Shown here piece by piece: positions 24,001 to 32,255 of a DNA stretch of 64,000 nt (position 1 is its first letter; each line of letters starts with the position of its first letter). Source of the stretch: Cylicocyclus nassatus (Eukaryota > Nematoda > Chromadorea > Rhabditida > Strongylidae); NCBI GenBank assembly GCA_958299035.1, contig CATQJL010000223.1, forward strand, positions 2,474,359-2,538,358, given 5' to 3'. The translations under genes and the position numbers were made by a program. The notes under the pieces were generated by a model. That model worked only from the letters and a program-made list of their open reading frames with translations, searched no databases and was not told where the DNA came from.

Positions 24001-27000
24001 CACAAGCACAAGTTGGCGATTGAAGACGATATGTACATAGAGCATTTTTTGCCGAAGACCTCTCCGATTGAAGTTATGAGCGTTTGAATGTCCAAATTTG
24101 TCAAGCATAAGTGGCTGAAATTTGCGAAAAGCTCTAAGAAACATCTATGCGGATTTTCACTGGTTTTGTTCTTTCTTTGCGAACGATATACTTAGTACTA
24201 AATTAGTTATCCACTTTTATATGTTTCTTTACAGCTTTTTGCTAATTTTGTGCCACCTAGAGCTTGACGAATCTGGACGATTAAACACTCATTGATTCTT
24301 TAAGGAAATAATTCCGCAAAAGAGGAAAGCAGATTTGGAATTAGCGTTCAAGGACGCCTCTACTCATATGCATCACGTTTTCAATCGCCAGCTCATGTTG
24401 GCGTCCTTTTCTTACAAGTCAATATCAAGTGCAGTGAATGTATTAGGTCGTTCCGAAAGTAATGTCGCTTTTTTCAAATGAGGCCACATATTATGGAATC
24501 AAGATTTTCAAGAGAACTTAGGAGCATTCGATGCAGCATTTCATCCTCTTTTTAACGGTTGTAATTTCATTGCATAATTTTCATTGAGCTTTCGAAAAAT
24601 TAACAAAATCTGCAACTCATGCTTTTTGCCATGGTCAAGTTCAGCAATTTTTTAAAATTTTTGTACCTGTTCTCCGAAGAAGAACAAATGGCACGTAGAT
24701 AGAGCAAACCCTATAGGACACAGAGTAATTTTTTTCTTTTCCTTAGCTTGCTTCTTAGAGTTTCTGGAATCAGTTTTAAAATGCCATTAAATTCCATATT
24801 TGGTCAACTCAAACCTCACAGAACAACAATCGGCAAGCAACTCGGGTGTCATTCGACGCAGCTTTTTCTCCTCTTTTTACCAGTTGTTTTTGATTTCCGA
24901 TTCATCAAGTTTTCCGAGATAAAATCATCATCATTCAGCTTTTGCAGGGCGCCTCCGGCTGTACCCGGAATTTTCGAAAGTTGCTAATCTGAAGCGTAAA
25001 CGCCATTTGCTTTGTAAAATTAGTGTAAAACCATGATCCATTTTTGTAAGTTTCAAAATCCGACGATTTCTTGATGTTTGATGCATTTGTGTCTGAGACG
25101 AGTCTGCTAAAATTCGGTGGTTCCATCAAAAAATCTATACAGAAATTAGGACGAGCTCTGAAAAATAGAAAAAAGTTGTGCTGTTTCCCGTAGGGTTTGC
25201 TCTATCCATACATAACTTGGACTCCTTCCGGGGCTTGTTATAAAAATTTGGAAAAATTGTGAAACTTGACCTTCTCGAAAAGCATGGGTGGCAGATTCCG
25301 ATAATTTTCGCAGAGGTTATTCAATTCTGTGCTGTAGTTATCTAACCATTAGAAAGAGAATGAAATGCTGCATCAAATGCTACCAGAATCTCTTACACAT
25401 CTTTGTTCCACGAAATGTGGCGTACGTTTAAAAAAAGCGACATTACTTTCGGAACGACCTAATATCTTTGTTGGATCACCTGAACTCCGGAAGAATTGCT
25501 TAGCAAAAATCTAAGTTGCGAACTGCATTAAACCTTATCGCTTCGTTGCCCCGAGCTTACTAGAGTTGATGATCGTGTACCGCTTGCATGCATGTAACGC
25601 TTTCCATTTGGAGCAATAAGTTTACAGGAGGAATCAACCCTCTATTGTTGGAGTGCGGCTTTTTCATCGTTACACTTTGAACACATCACGTTGTAGGACT
25701 GTCCAAAGCAAATTTCTGAGGAGGAGATACGGCCAGTGACGAAGAAAGCACCTCCACCACCACGGGACTATTGTGATTATTGTGAAGGTGAATTCAAGAT
25801 GTATTTTGTCTTCTGTTCACTTCCTGCTTCATTTTAGACCAATAGATTTCGAAAGTCGTTTCATTTTCACAAAATTTGCTACTTTTCCCTAGGTTGACGA
25901 AATAGCTTCTTTGTAGTTTTATTAGAAAGCAGAAGTCTTCTTCTTTGTAAACGTGTCGTGTCGAGATTCTGGTATGCAGTTGCTGCAGAGATAAAAATGG
26001 AAAAATATATTAGAATTTTGATCATTTTGAGTTATGTCGCTTAGTATCTGGAACGTTCCAGAAAAATCTAAAATCGGTATATATCATCGACTTTACGATT
26101 CGTATAGAGGCGGGGTTTTGCCAATTTAAAGCGCGTGGCGATTTTTGATAGCGAGAGAGTACGAAAAAGAATGCTATGAGGGAAGTGGAGGTTTGACAGA
26201 TTCATCCTTAAAATCAGGGAAAGTCCGTAACCCGCCTTTACACGAATCGTGGAGACGATCATAAGTCTTATTATGTACTCTTTGCAACTAGATAAATTTG
26301 TGCTGTTTGGAGGTCTTTGTGAAAAGTCATATTTCGAGAAAAGTGACAAATCATGAACCTTGACTTTTTTCTGTAACCTAAAATTCATTCCACAGAAAGT
26401 TCACACAGCACAAACTTTTTTTCATTTGCAAAGAGTAGGTCATGAACTTACTGAAAAAGTACTGATCTTATATATAAAGCTGAATGTCTGTTTGTCTGTA
26501 TGTCTGTATGTCTGTCTGTCTGTATGTCTGTGTGTACGTATGTTCCGAATAGAAAATTCCATTTCTGAACCGATCCGGACCAAACTTGGCACACATACAC
26601 TACGGGCCCCGGCGGGTGTCATAGGCTACTTTTCGTCATCGATCGATATCGATTTTATCGATTTTTATCGATTTTTTTGCTGAGTTCACCTACGGGGCTG
26701 GGAGTTGGCACAGGGGGGTAATCGAGCATGGGGATTCCGAATACAATATTGGTTTTCAGGATTATCGATTACTTTTATCGATTTTATCGATTTTTTTGCA
26801 AAGTTTGAGCTACGGGGCTGGGAGTTCGCATAGGGGGGTAATCGAGCATGGGGATTCCGAATACAATATTGGTTCTCAGGATTATCGATTACTTTTATCG
26901 ATTTTATCGATTTTTTTGCAAAGTTTGAGCTACGGGGCTGGGAGTTCGCATAGGGGGGTAATCGAGCATGGGGATTCCGAATACAATATTGGTTTTCAGG

Positions 27001-30000
27001 ATTATCGATTACTTTTATCGATTTTATCGATTTTTTTGCAAAGTTTGAGCTAGGAGGCTGGGAGTTGGCACAGGGGGGTAATCGAGCATGCTGATCATCC
27101 CCAAGGGGGGTGATCAGCATGCTCATTACACCCCTGTGCCAAATTCCAGCCCCCTAGCTCAAATTTTCAAAAAATCGATAAAATCGATAAAAGTAATGGA
27201 CGATCTTGAAAACTAATATTGTATTCGTAATCTGCATGCTCGATTACCCCCTGTGCAAACTCCCAGCCCCGCAGGTCAAACTTTACAAAAAATTGATAAA
27301 ATCGATAAAAGTAATGGACGATCCTGAAAACTAATATTGTGTTCGTAATCAGCATGCTCGATTACCCCCTGTGCAAAATCCCAGCCCCGCAGGTCAAACT
27401 TTACAAAAAAATTGATAAAATCGATAAAAGTAATGGACGATCCTGAAAACTAATATTGTATTCGGAATCCCCATGCTCACTTCCCCCCTGTGCCAACTCC
27501 TAGCCCTATAGGTGAACTCTGCAAAAAAATCGATAAAAATCGGTAAAATCGACATCGATCGATAACGAAAAGTGGACTGTGACACCCGCCGGGGCCCGAA
27601 GTGTATGTGTGCCAAGTTTGGTCCGGATACGGCGGAGCCGGGTAAGCCAGCTAGTGATTTCATAATTTTCTGCAACGTTTCAGATTTTTTGGCTACCTTA
27701 CTCAAAATAATTGGAACCTGAATGGTCTTCCCTTTCCCATTCTATCTCTGCAACGAATGTGTAATAGAAGCTTACCGAAAGACCTCTATAAAGAGGAAGA
27801 CTCTTTTTCCTTTACAAGTTCCCAAAAATGAGACGATGGAACTTTCGGAACACCCTAATACATATAAAGTACCTTGGCAGTGCATAAAAACTTGTATATC
27901 TCAGATGGACCATGACTAGACTCAAGTGGCAGCCCATATACCCTTTGATTTAGCTGGATCGGCGACTGAAGACGGGATTCGTGAGCTAATTAAGGCTAGG
28001 TTATCAGAAAGCACATTCGACACAGACTGCATTTACAGTGATCGCCAAAAAGTTGCGGACAAGCCGCCTTTCTTTTTTCATCGCTCATTTTCGGATGGAA
28101 AACAAAGATGAAAAAATGACTGGATTGCATGATATGATAGGGCTCTTCAAGAGCTACAACCCACACATTGTGCAATCTGGAAATTGTGTATTCTGAATAT
28201 TTCAAAATCTTTAAAAGAAAGCCGAAAATGGCGCGTTACAGGGTCGCGGACAATAATTCTTCGAACGCGAAATTTCTTTTAGATTTTTTTGCAGCAAAAA
28301 CAGAAATGTTTCCTACAGATGAGCATACTATACTATAGAGCTCATCGAGAACAATAATCATTTAGTGGTTACTTCCAAAAAAAGCCCAAGCTTGATTTTA
28401 TTTTGCTTTTTTTTATCAAGAAAAACAACTCCCAATTACCCTTTTCAGGCCAAATTTCTCCACATAGAAACCCTTTCAAGACATTGCAACAAAGCTATTT
28501 GGATAAAACGTATGCTCTTTGCCATCCTCTATGCATCGGACGTGGCTGGTGGGTTTCTTTGTTGAAAATGGCTCTTGACGGTGCGTGCACATGACCCCAC
28601 CTGTACCTCACCACTGACTTGCATCGCTTTGCAGACTTGTAGCTCGGCCTAGGCTCAGTCGAAAGAGCGTGACTTCCTTGACACGGTGGTATGCAAATGA
28701 GTTGAGTTTGAGATTTTACGGATGGGGTGAAAAAGCGCAGCCTAGGAGGTTAATGGAGTGAAGGCTCTTATCAACAATTGAACAATCTTGGACCTCCGAA
28801 ATGGATTTTTTACAAGAAAATTGACAGTTTTGAACTAACTGGATGGAACTGATGGCGAAAGGAGCTTTGCTGAACCTCAACCTTGGTTGAACTGACAAGG
28901 GAATGGTCAGAAGTCGAAGTGACCAATCCGTACAAGCTGTATACCATTCGATGCAGCATAAAATGCTGATTTCAAATCTGTCTTCCATAATTGCAGAGCG
29001 CTTTTGTAGGCGAAGTTATGAGCAGCTTTACTGCGAAAAAACCGTATACAAAAATTGCGAAATTAGCACATTGTTGCTGTTTCAGCTCACCTCCAGGTAC
29101 GGGTCATATGGACTGGCCTAGTTGCACGTTTTGGTCCAACACTTAGTCGAGAATGGCTTCGTACGGCCAAGTTTGCACTTTACACGCACAATTTCTTAGC
29201 AAAATAATGGTCTTCAACGGCTTATAATTTCGTCCACAAAAGCGCTCTGCAGATAAGGAAGACAGATTTAGAATCAGCGTTTTATGCCGCATCCAATGGT
29301 ATGCAGCCTGTATGGATTGGCCACTTCGACTTCTGACCATTCCCTTGTGAGCCTGCCACTGAACCTCGCTTTTTCACCGCCTCCGTCAAATCCCCGGTAT
29401 TTCTCGAACTCAACTTATTTGCAAACCATCGTGTCCTGGGGTGGGGGGGGGGAGACGTTACGCTTTTTCAAATGAGCCTATATGTAGGCTGCTAGAATGA
29501 CTGCCGGCGAAGCTACAAGCCTGTAAAGTGATACAGTTCATCGATGTTGTGCAGGCGAGATCCTGTGCAGCACTTTCAAAAGCCTTTTCCAGCAAAACTT
29601 CACTAGCACACGTCAGATGCATAGATGATGGTTAAGAACATTCACTTTATCTGGAAAGCTTTGTTAGGATGTTCTGCATCAGTTTTTAGGTGAAGAAATT
29701 TTGGTTCGGAAAAGGGAATTAAAAGTTAATTTCAAGAAAATGCAAAATAGAATCTTAGCTTTTGCTTTTTTAGGAAGTAGCCATAACCAGGTTATAGCCC
29801 TTGTTGAGCTCTGCATGATAGTATGCCTATTTGTTCGGATTAATAAAAATTTGGGGGGGGTGGGGGGGGTTGAGGTCGTGGGCCCACAAAAATTTTGGAA
29901 AGCATTCCAAAATTTTTTTCGGAGTACGTGGCGTCGGCCACGTACTACTCAGAAAAAATTTGTTGTCATCCCCCCCCCCCGGTCCGGAATCCTAGGACCG

Positions 30001-30292
30001 CCACTGTTGTATGCATATCATTTTTGTCTTGCTTGTCAAATTGAACTCCCTCCATATTTTTGCCCAGTACCGCCTTGAGGACGCTAGTTGTCCGCTAAAG
30101 TACGGTACTGGGCGACAATAGATTTGGATTTTTCGGTCATGAATAAATCGCATGGGTTATCTACTGGATTTTGATTGACCGGTAATCATTTGCGCTCATG
30201 ATTGTTTTAAAATGCTTTTTGCAGCATTTGGTCATGATACGTTTGCTTGTTCGAATCATCCACATAAGAAGAAGAAAGACTACACGTTTTGA
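5771..30292 (+). CDS. clip-1: CLIP-170 / CAP-Gly linker protein, 38 exons, 1516 aa
   Basis: Microtubule plus-end tracking protein. Exons: 5771-5863, 6182-6331, 8931-9058, 9107-9248, 9298-9393, 9438-9566, 9770-9821, 11485-11519, 11626-11727, 11808-11963, 12008-12130, 12178-12348, 13092-13236, 13635-14200, 14359-14496, 14567-14682, 14882-14969, 15047-15159, 15446-15563, 15621-15733, 15834-15951, 16134-16237, 16282-16378, 16450-16556, 16807-16900, 16953-17026, 17597-17693, 19876-19988, 20071-20188, 20236-20322, 20371-20463, 20513-20629, 22848-22912, 22972-23110, 23168-23262, 23338-23437, 25697-25787, 30225-30292. All have GT and AG borders, phases agree throughout, and the total is 4551 nt with one terminal TGA. 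Domains: CAP-Gly 1 (about residues 32-99), CAP-Gly 2 (about 127-192), Ser-rich linker (about 200-260), coiled coil (about 265-1425), zinc knuckles (1452-1466 and 1490-1503). Order and length fit CLIP-170. Weakest points: exon 7-8 junction, exon 26 donor (GTCGGT), exon 32 acceptor. The first of two adjacent ATGs is taken as the start. Confidence 0.9.
7360..7545 (-). mobile_element. fragment of the Helitron-like family
   Basis: Reads, in reverse, like the 26466-27654 and 39294-40248 elements: the ATCGATATCGATCGATGACG segment, GACACCCGCC, and GGTCCGGATC. Neither family terminus is present, so this is a truncated copy within the 7014-8650 repeat. Confidence 0.55.
7546..7660. repeat. poly-C tract repeat (C15)
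   Basis: A run of 15 C at 7599-7613 is flanked by GATCCGAATTCTGGGTACGCC on one side and GACAAAAATT (complement) plus CCACGCACTCC-like sequence on the other. The same arrangement is seen around G14 at 14735-14748 on the other strand, and partly at 29851-29980, which defines a dispersed family with a homopolymer core. Confidence 0.6.
8149..8546. mobile_element. AGGCAG-end TTAA foldback element, copy 3
   Basis: TTAAAGGCAGCGGCTGGCAG at the left is mirrored by CTGCCGAGCCGCTGTCTTTAA at the right. The arms pair along nearly the full length (for example GGACTTAGCTCATCCAGGAG against its complement near 8205), with a short loop around GGTACGGTGGATACAG. TTAA is at both ends. It is inserted in the 7014-8650 foldback. 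Confidence 0.8.
9107..9393 (+). CDS. clip-1: clip-1 exons 4-5: second CAP-Gly domain
   Basis: Exon 4 (9107-9248) encodes INDRVVVSG, a near-invariant [12 protein letters not shown] stretch and [19 protein letters not shown]. Exon 5 (9298-9393) adds GKRYFTC, YGVFVP and a basic AAKTQKAP tail. This domain is closer to vertebrate CLIP-170 CAP-Gly sequences than the first. The two copies interrupt the domain at the same place (after GKNDGSVQ here; the first runs seven codons further before its break), so the duplication is old. Confidence 0.93.
9438..9821 (+). CDS. clip-1: clip-1 exons 6-7: serine-rich linker; possible early stop
   Basis: Exon 6 (9438-9566) encodes a Ser/Arg-rich segment ([19 protein letters not shown]), like the phosphorylated Ser-rich linker after the CAP-Gly domains of CLIP-170. 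Exon 7 (9770-9821) is short and ends in phase 1 at a weak GTGAAT donor. If that donor is skipped the frame stops three codons later at TGA (9830-9832), giving a 266-residue protein with only the CAP-Gly domains. The exon 7-8 junction is the least certain of the model; it is supported by the agreement of phases and by ATIKALQ followed by [12 protein letters not shown], as in CLIP proteins. Confidence 0.7.
9992..10173. repeat. foldback of GGCGCACAAA minisatellite units
   Basis: GGGATCGTTCAGACCGCGC starts the element and its complement ends it. Between them, about five 11-12-bp units of the type AAGGCGCACG run one way, then the same number run the other way around a short AT-rich loop. TAT flanks both sides. 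It lies in clip-1 intron 7. Confidence 0.75.
10374..10510. repeat. foldback with CGCCTCAATTAGGCA arms
   Basis: AGGAACGAACGCCTCAATTAG and the following CGCCTCCGCGG are mirrored before 10500, leaving a loop of about 50 bp. It is bordered by GGTAGGTGCCAGAG on the left and GTGCCAGAGTAAG on the right, so it abuts the next repeat. In clip-1 intron 7. Confidence 0.65.
10505..11045. repeat. GTGCCAGAGTAAGCG foldback split by a TTAA element
   Basis: The left arm GTGCCAGAGTAAGCGAATATT runs to GCGCGCAGAATTA; the right arm (about 10980-11045) is its complement. The AGGCAG element at 10581-10947 separates them. An uninterrupted relative at about 2050-2090 (GTCTGCTGCTAATCTAGGC in complement) shows the joined target. 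In clip-1 intron 7. Confidence 0.7.
10581..10947. mobile_element. AGGCAG-end TTAA element, copy 4
   Basis: TTAAAGGCAGTGTCCAAGC at the left and CTTGAACACTGCCTTTAA at the right, with TTAA at each edge. The interior has partial mirror symmetry (the GTGACGTCACTCTC region against GTGTGACGCCACCG). A 92-aa frame at 10645-10923 is inside the hairpin and is not called. Confidence 0.75.
11485..23262 (+). CDS. clip-1: clip-1 exons 8-35: long coiled-coil rod
   Basis: Twenty-eight exons encode about 1150 residues of almost uninterrupted Glu/Lys/Gln/Ala/Leu-rich heptads. The beginning (KALQ, then [20 protein letters not shown]) matches the start of the rod in CLIP-170 proteins. Exon 14 (13635-14200, 566 nt) is by far the largest; the rest are 35-171 nt. 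The rod makes CLIP a parallel dimer and lets its ends fold back on each other. Introns 12, 27 and 32 are 0.7-2.2 kb and hold no exon I can find. Residue content drops in helix tendency near exon 31 (residues about 1285-1292, QPGPSSDI), a likely hinge. Confidence 0.88.
12349..13091 (+). other. clip-1 intron 12, no element recognised
   Basis: 743 bp of AT-rich sequence between a GTAAGT donor and a TTTTTTAG acceptor. A run of TTTATT units lies at about 12367-12394. No inverted repeat or exon was found. Confidence 0.5.
13283..13584. repeat. 300-bp foldback in clip-1 intron 13
   Basis: The outer ends GAAGTTTCCTTGTGTTCTCG and GAGAACACAGGGAAACT are complementary, and the inner arms (TATTGACCTAACGTTTCGAGC onward, 13379-13440) pair with 13450-13520 around a loop GTATCTGCTGTACTG. 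The two frames on it are mirror images. It leaves little free intron, since the next exon begins 51 bp later. Confidence 0.75.
14690..14870. repeat. poly-G repeat inserted in clip-1 intron 16
   Basis: GGCATACCCAGGTTTTCCATTCC followed by G14 (14735-14748) and ACAAAAAGTTTATTC, then GTGCGTGGCGTTACGCACTCC, the inverse of the layout at 7546-7660. It fills an otherwise short intron of 199 bp between exons 16 and 17. Confidence 0.6.
17953..18195. mobile_element. Harbinger-like foldback, empty-site copy
   Basis: The arms carry GATCCGCTT repeats and pair around GAATTTGTTTAACCATACGAG. It is the same family as 2130-3202, but its central TTAA (18081-18084) is empty where the other copy holds two AGGCAG elements. 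It lies in clip-1 intron 27. Confidence 0.75.
18749..18993. mobile_element. piggyBac-like MITE, internally deleted copy 3
   Basis: Starts TTAACACGTTGACGACC and ends CGTCAACGTGTGAG, so the right TTAA has mutated. It retains the sub-terminal GCATACGCGCGGATG and has lost about 370 bp of the middle compared with 4024-4635. In clip-1 intron 27. Confidence 0.65.
18994..19875 (+). other. rest of clip-1 intron 27
   Basis: About 880 bp with no clear exon. TATCTTTGGGCGCGAACACC at about 19204 recurs in diverged form near 53840 (TATCTTTGAGCGTGAACGC), so at least part is dispersed repeat. Short frames on both strands overlap and look like chance. Confidence 0.4.
20789..21195. mobile_element. probable AGGCAG-end TTAA element, decayed copy
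   Basis: The right end GGGACCCTGCCTTTAA (21180-21195) is a good family end. The left is at best TCAAAGGCTGTGTC near 20789. The interior is GC-rich (CCCCCGTTTCC, GGGGGGAG) and no long hairpin was seen. Its right TTAA is shared with the next element. In clip-1 intron 32. Confidence 0.45.
21192..21798. mobile_element. piggyBac-like MITE, copy 2
   Basis: Begins TTAACAGTCGACGACCGCGCC and ends with the complement of TTAACACGTTGACGACC; TTAA at both edges. It aligns end to end with 4024-4635 (607 against 612 bp), including GTCCTTCGCGCATTTGGCCC and the repeated GCGCGGATGCACGAAA. Confidence 0.75.
22223..22770. mobile_element. TTAACACGTTTCGGACC-end element
   Basis: The left end TTAACACGTTTCGGACC is complementary to GGTCCGAAACGTGTCAA at 22754-22770. 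The first 350 bp recur at 48728-49075. The end motif resembles the TTAACACGTTGACGACC ends, so the two families may be related; no transposase is seen. Confidence 0.65.
23338..30292 (+). CDS. clip-1: clip-1 exons 36-38: C-terminal zinc knuckles
   Basis: Exon 36 (23338-23437) encodes [15 protein letters not shown]; with the first codons of exon 37 (25697-25787) it forms knuckle 1 (C1452, C1455, H1461, C1466; spacing CX2CX5HX4C, one residue more than usual). Exons 37 and 38 (30225-30292) form knuckle 2, [15 protein letters not shown] (C1490, C1493, H1498, C1503; canonical CX2CX4HX4C). The chain ends in a basic run and DYTF before TGA at 30290-30292. In CLIP-170 this tail binds p150Glued and LIS1 and the protein's own CAP-Gly domains. 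The last two introns are 2.3 and 4.4 kb. Confidence 0.9.
24443..25462. mobile_element. mariner-like foldback (TTAGGTCGTTCCGAAAG ends), copy 1
   Basis: The ends TTAGGTCGTTCCGAAAGTAA and its complement are flanked by TA on both sides (24441-24442 and 25463-25464), as for Tc1/mariner elements. Sub-terminal sequence is mirrored (GATGCAGCATTTCATCC against GAAATGCTGCATC). No transposase frame. In clip-1 intron 36. Confidence 0.8.
26466..27654 (+). mobile_element. Helitron-like element, copy 1
   Basis: Begins TCTTATATATAAAGC after A and ends GGTAAGCCAGCTAG before T, without a target duplication, matching Helitron rules (TC start, CTRR end, A/T target). GGCGGAGCCGG near the end can form a short hairpin. 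Inside are TGTCTGTA repeats, then 120-bp tandem units at about 26700-27080, then the same sequence in reverse around GGGGATGATCAGCATG-type palindromes at 27088-27122. No Rep/helicase, so non-autonomous. In clip-1 intron 37. Confidence 0.7.
26700..27080. repeat. 120-bp tandem repeat inside the Helitron-like element
   Basis: Three full units and part of a fourth, each containing GGGGCTGGGAGTT, GGTAATCGAGCATGG and ATCGATTTTATCGATTTTTTT, are nearly identical. Because 120 is a multiple of three, an open frame runs through all units on the minus strand; it is a repeat artefact rather than a gene. Confidence 0.85.
27655..28860. other. clip-1 intron 37, no clear element
   Basis: AT-rich sequence. 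GCAACGTTTCAGATTTTTTGGC at about 27673 and TTTCGGAACACCCTAATA at 27843 resemble decayed mariner-like sequence (compare about 35040 for the first). No supportable exon between 25788 and 30224. Confidence 0.4.
28871..29373. repeat. foldback in clip-1 intron 37
   Basis: GGGAATGGTCAGAAGTCGAAG with GACCAATCC and ATACCATT at 28899-28950 is mirrored by the stretch at about 29295-29347. The inner parts (AAATCTGTCTTCC against GGAAGACAGATTT) also pair. The spacer is about 230 bp. One arm contains the ATTCGATGCAGCAT motif typical of the mariner-like foldbacks. Confidence 0.6.
29440..30005. repeat. poly-G/poly-C tract cluster
   Basis: G10 at 29443-29452; two G8 runs separated by T at 29853-29869; C11 at 29970-29980 followed by GGTCCGGAATCC. 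The last two face each other around CGTGGCGTCGGCCACG and AATTTTTTT stretches, making a hairpin with homopolymer feet. Family as at 7599 and 14735. In clip-1 intron 37. Confidence 0.6.
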
Positions 30293-30792
30293 AAACCATT
30301 GATTCTTTTTCCATTGATTCTTCTTTGTCTAATCTATGTTTTGGTTATCATCTTAGGTTCCAAATTGCTCCTATTTACTAAGAAATGCATCTCAAGTTCG
30401 TTTTATAGCATTTTCATTATCTTCCTGTGCATTATGAATAGCTTTGTAGCACTGGCTAAATTGTGAAGCCATTATTTCCACCGGTGCCATGTTACTTCCT
30501 TATAGAGTCTTATTAGTAGCTCACCTCATCATCCAGTCAATAACATGATCTACTTAACTTATATGAGTTATTCACTTAGTCTCTTACACAACTTGTCCTC
30601 TGCTTTCATAGTGTCCTTTCGAATGTGTCCATTCACGTTAGGGTATGTATTAGACGAGATTAGGTTGTTTGTGCCTTATAATCATGTAAATGCATATGTC
30701 AGTTTTATTGTACATGTTTTACTAGTATACCTCCTTGTACGGATATGAATACTGCATGCAATTGTAGTTTTATGAAGTGAAATTTTTCTCAG
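30293..30792 (+). other. clip-1 3' flank
   Basis: 500 bp of AT-rich sequence after the clip-1 stop. It should hold the 3' UTR, but no canonical AATAAA is visible close to the stop. A hydrophobic 67-aa frame at 30545-30748 has no supporting features. Confidence 0.4.
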
Positions 30793-30842
30793 TTATCATT
30801 TGCATCTAAATCGTTATACGGAGACAAGCACTACGAGGAAAG
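30793..30842 (+). CDS. possible exon of a downstream gene
   Basis: A 50-nt open segment between a strong acceptor (ATTTTTCTCAG) and donor (AGGTAAGG), reading LSFASKSLYGDKHYEE with two bases over. It cannot extend clip-1 after its stop. It could be an early exon of gene 2, but its exit phase does not fit the exon at 40809 without another exon between. Splice signals alone support it. Confidence 0.25.
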
Positions 30843-30852
30843 GTAAGGTATT

Positions 30853-31151
30853 GAAGGCAGTGGCCAAATGGACCCTTTGTGGGATTTTGGTAGTGTTAGT
30901 TAGCACACCACACAAGTACAGGGTACCCCCAACCTCATCTTCCAATTCATGCACTCAGTCCTAAAAACGCTTTTCGAAAGTCCACCGATCGCCTACTATA
31001 TGGAAATGGGCGGGGCTGGTGGAGCTTGTAGCACCTATTCAAGACCTCGTATGAAATGGAGTTTGGGTTGGAGCTACGGTGTTCTTGGGGGGTCTACTAC
31101 CTAGCACTTGAAAAGTCTGATGGGGACAATCTTGCCGCGCCACTGCCTTTA
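30853..31151. mobile_element. AGGCAG-end element, decayed copy of the 2239-2553 type
   Basis: GAAGGCAGTGGCC at the left and GCCACTGCCTTT at the right. The interior has GGATTTTGGTAGT, GGGCGGGGCTGGTGGAG and CTTGGGGGGTC as in 2239-2553. TTAA has been lost on both sides (ATTG, TTAG), so this is an older insertion. Confidence 0.65.
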
Positions 31152-32255
31152 GGGACTGCTCTTTGAAGTTTGACATGGTAAGAAAGCAGATAAGAGAGAC
31201 GCGGAAAAGAGAACTTGCTATTTTTCAAGGAGGTCTTCGCTTTTGCATATTCGCATAATCGTAGAATCCGCACGAACATTCAAAGATGAATGTCGTGTTC
31301 ATCTCAATTGATACTTGAGTCCCGCTTTTCCGGTATTACACTGAATTTGTCGTCCTTGGTTAATTTGGTTTTATTTTAAGATCACGTCGGATTTTTTTTT
31401 CTTGAGGGGAACATCTGGAGATTGACATATGGTGTAATCACAACGAAAATCTCACTCGTGGCGACTCATAAATTTCTAGGAACCCTGCAAGGATTTGTCT
31501 AAAACTTCAGGACAGAATATTCTTTTCGAGAATTTATGAGAAATTGTCTGCTCTTGTGAGAAAAAATGAGTTTGTAACATTCTGGGGCTAGGATTCTACA
31601 CTCTCACTCGTTCGACTAATACGTAGGAAGATACTTCTGTTTTATTTCAGTTCGAATGACATGAATTAGAGTAAAAAGAAGCTTGAGCTCGTCACTCATG
31701 CGTCTGCGGAGCGTTTGTGTCAGCTTGGAGTCAGTCAGTCAGAGAACAGATCATTTGTTTTCTTCAGTCGAACGCTGATTCTAAATCTATGTTCTTGCTG
31801 TGCGACTCCCTGAACGAAGTTATAGACTTTCTTCCATATTGATTTTGCAGTCAAAAGATTCAGGCAGATTTAGGCAGTCAAAATCGTCAGTATCCAGGGT
31901 TTTTAGACTCTGATGTATTGGTGAAAGTTTTCCTGAACTTAACGTGAAGCTTTACTTTATCTGTGCGCTCTTTTGCAGTGCGCAAGCGAACATTCTAACG
32001 ATATTGGTGAATCCTGCATCAAAAACAGTGCAAACTTGGGTGACAAGAAATGTTCATAACTTCCTTCGGAAGAGCGCAAAGTAGATAATGAAAACAGATT
32101 TGGAACCAGCGCTTCAAGATGCATTTAATGGTAAACGATTCCTTTCAAAATGCCACGGTCACCAAGTATCCTTTCCTTGTTAGACCGTCCCGACAGTTTC
32201 GTTTATATTCGAAAATCGTAAGTTCTTACCTTCGGGACAGGTTTGTCCATTTCTA
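31152..32255. other. AT-rich interval with one doubtful exon
   Basis: About 1.1 kb without a recognised element. At 31851-31889 a 39-nt segment sits between TTGATTTTGCAG and GTATCC and could continue the exon at 30793-30842 in phase (QKIQADLGSQNR). The donor is poor and there is no other support. Confidence 0.2.

Noticed and set aside
26686..27126. 146-codon minus-strand frame with a 40-residue repeat ([18 protein letters not shown] theme)
   Set aside because: It arises from the 120-bp tandem unit, a multiple of three, inside the Helitron-like element. The same frame reappears at 39518-39832. No start context or family.
30545..30748. Hydrophobic 67-codon frame after clip-1
   Set aside because: AT-rich, Leu/Val/Phe/Tyr composition is what this base content gives by chance; no splice or start support, and it falls in the likely 3' UTR.
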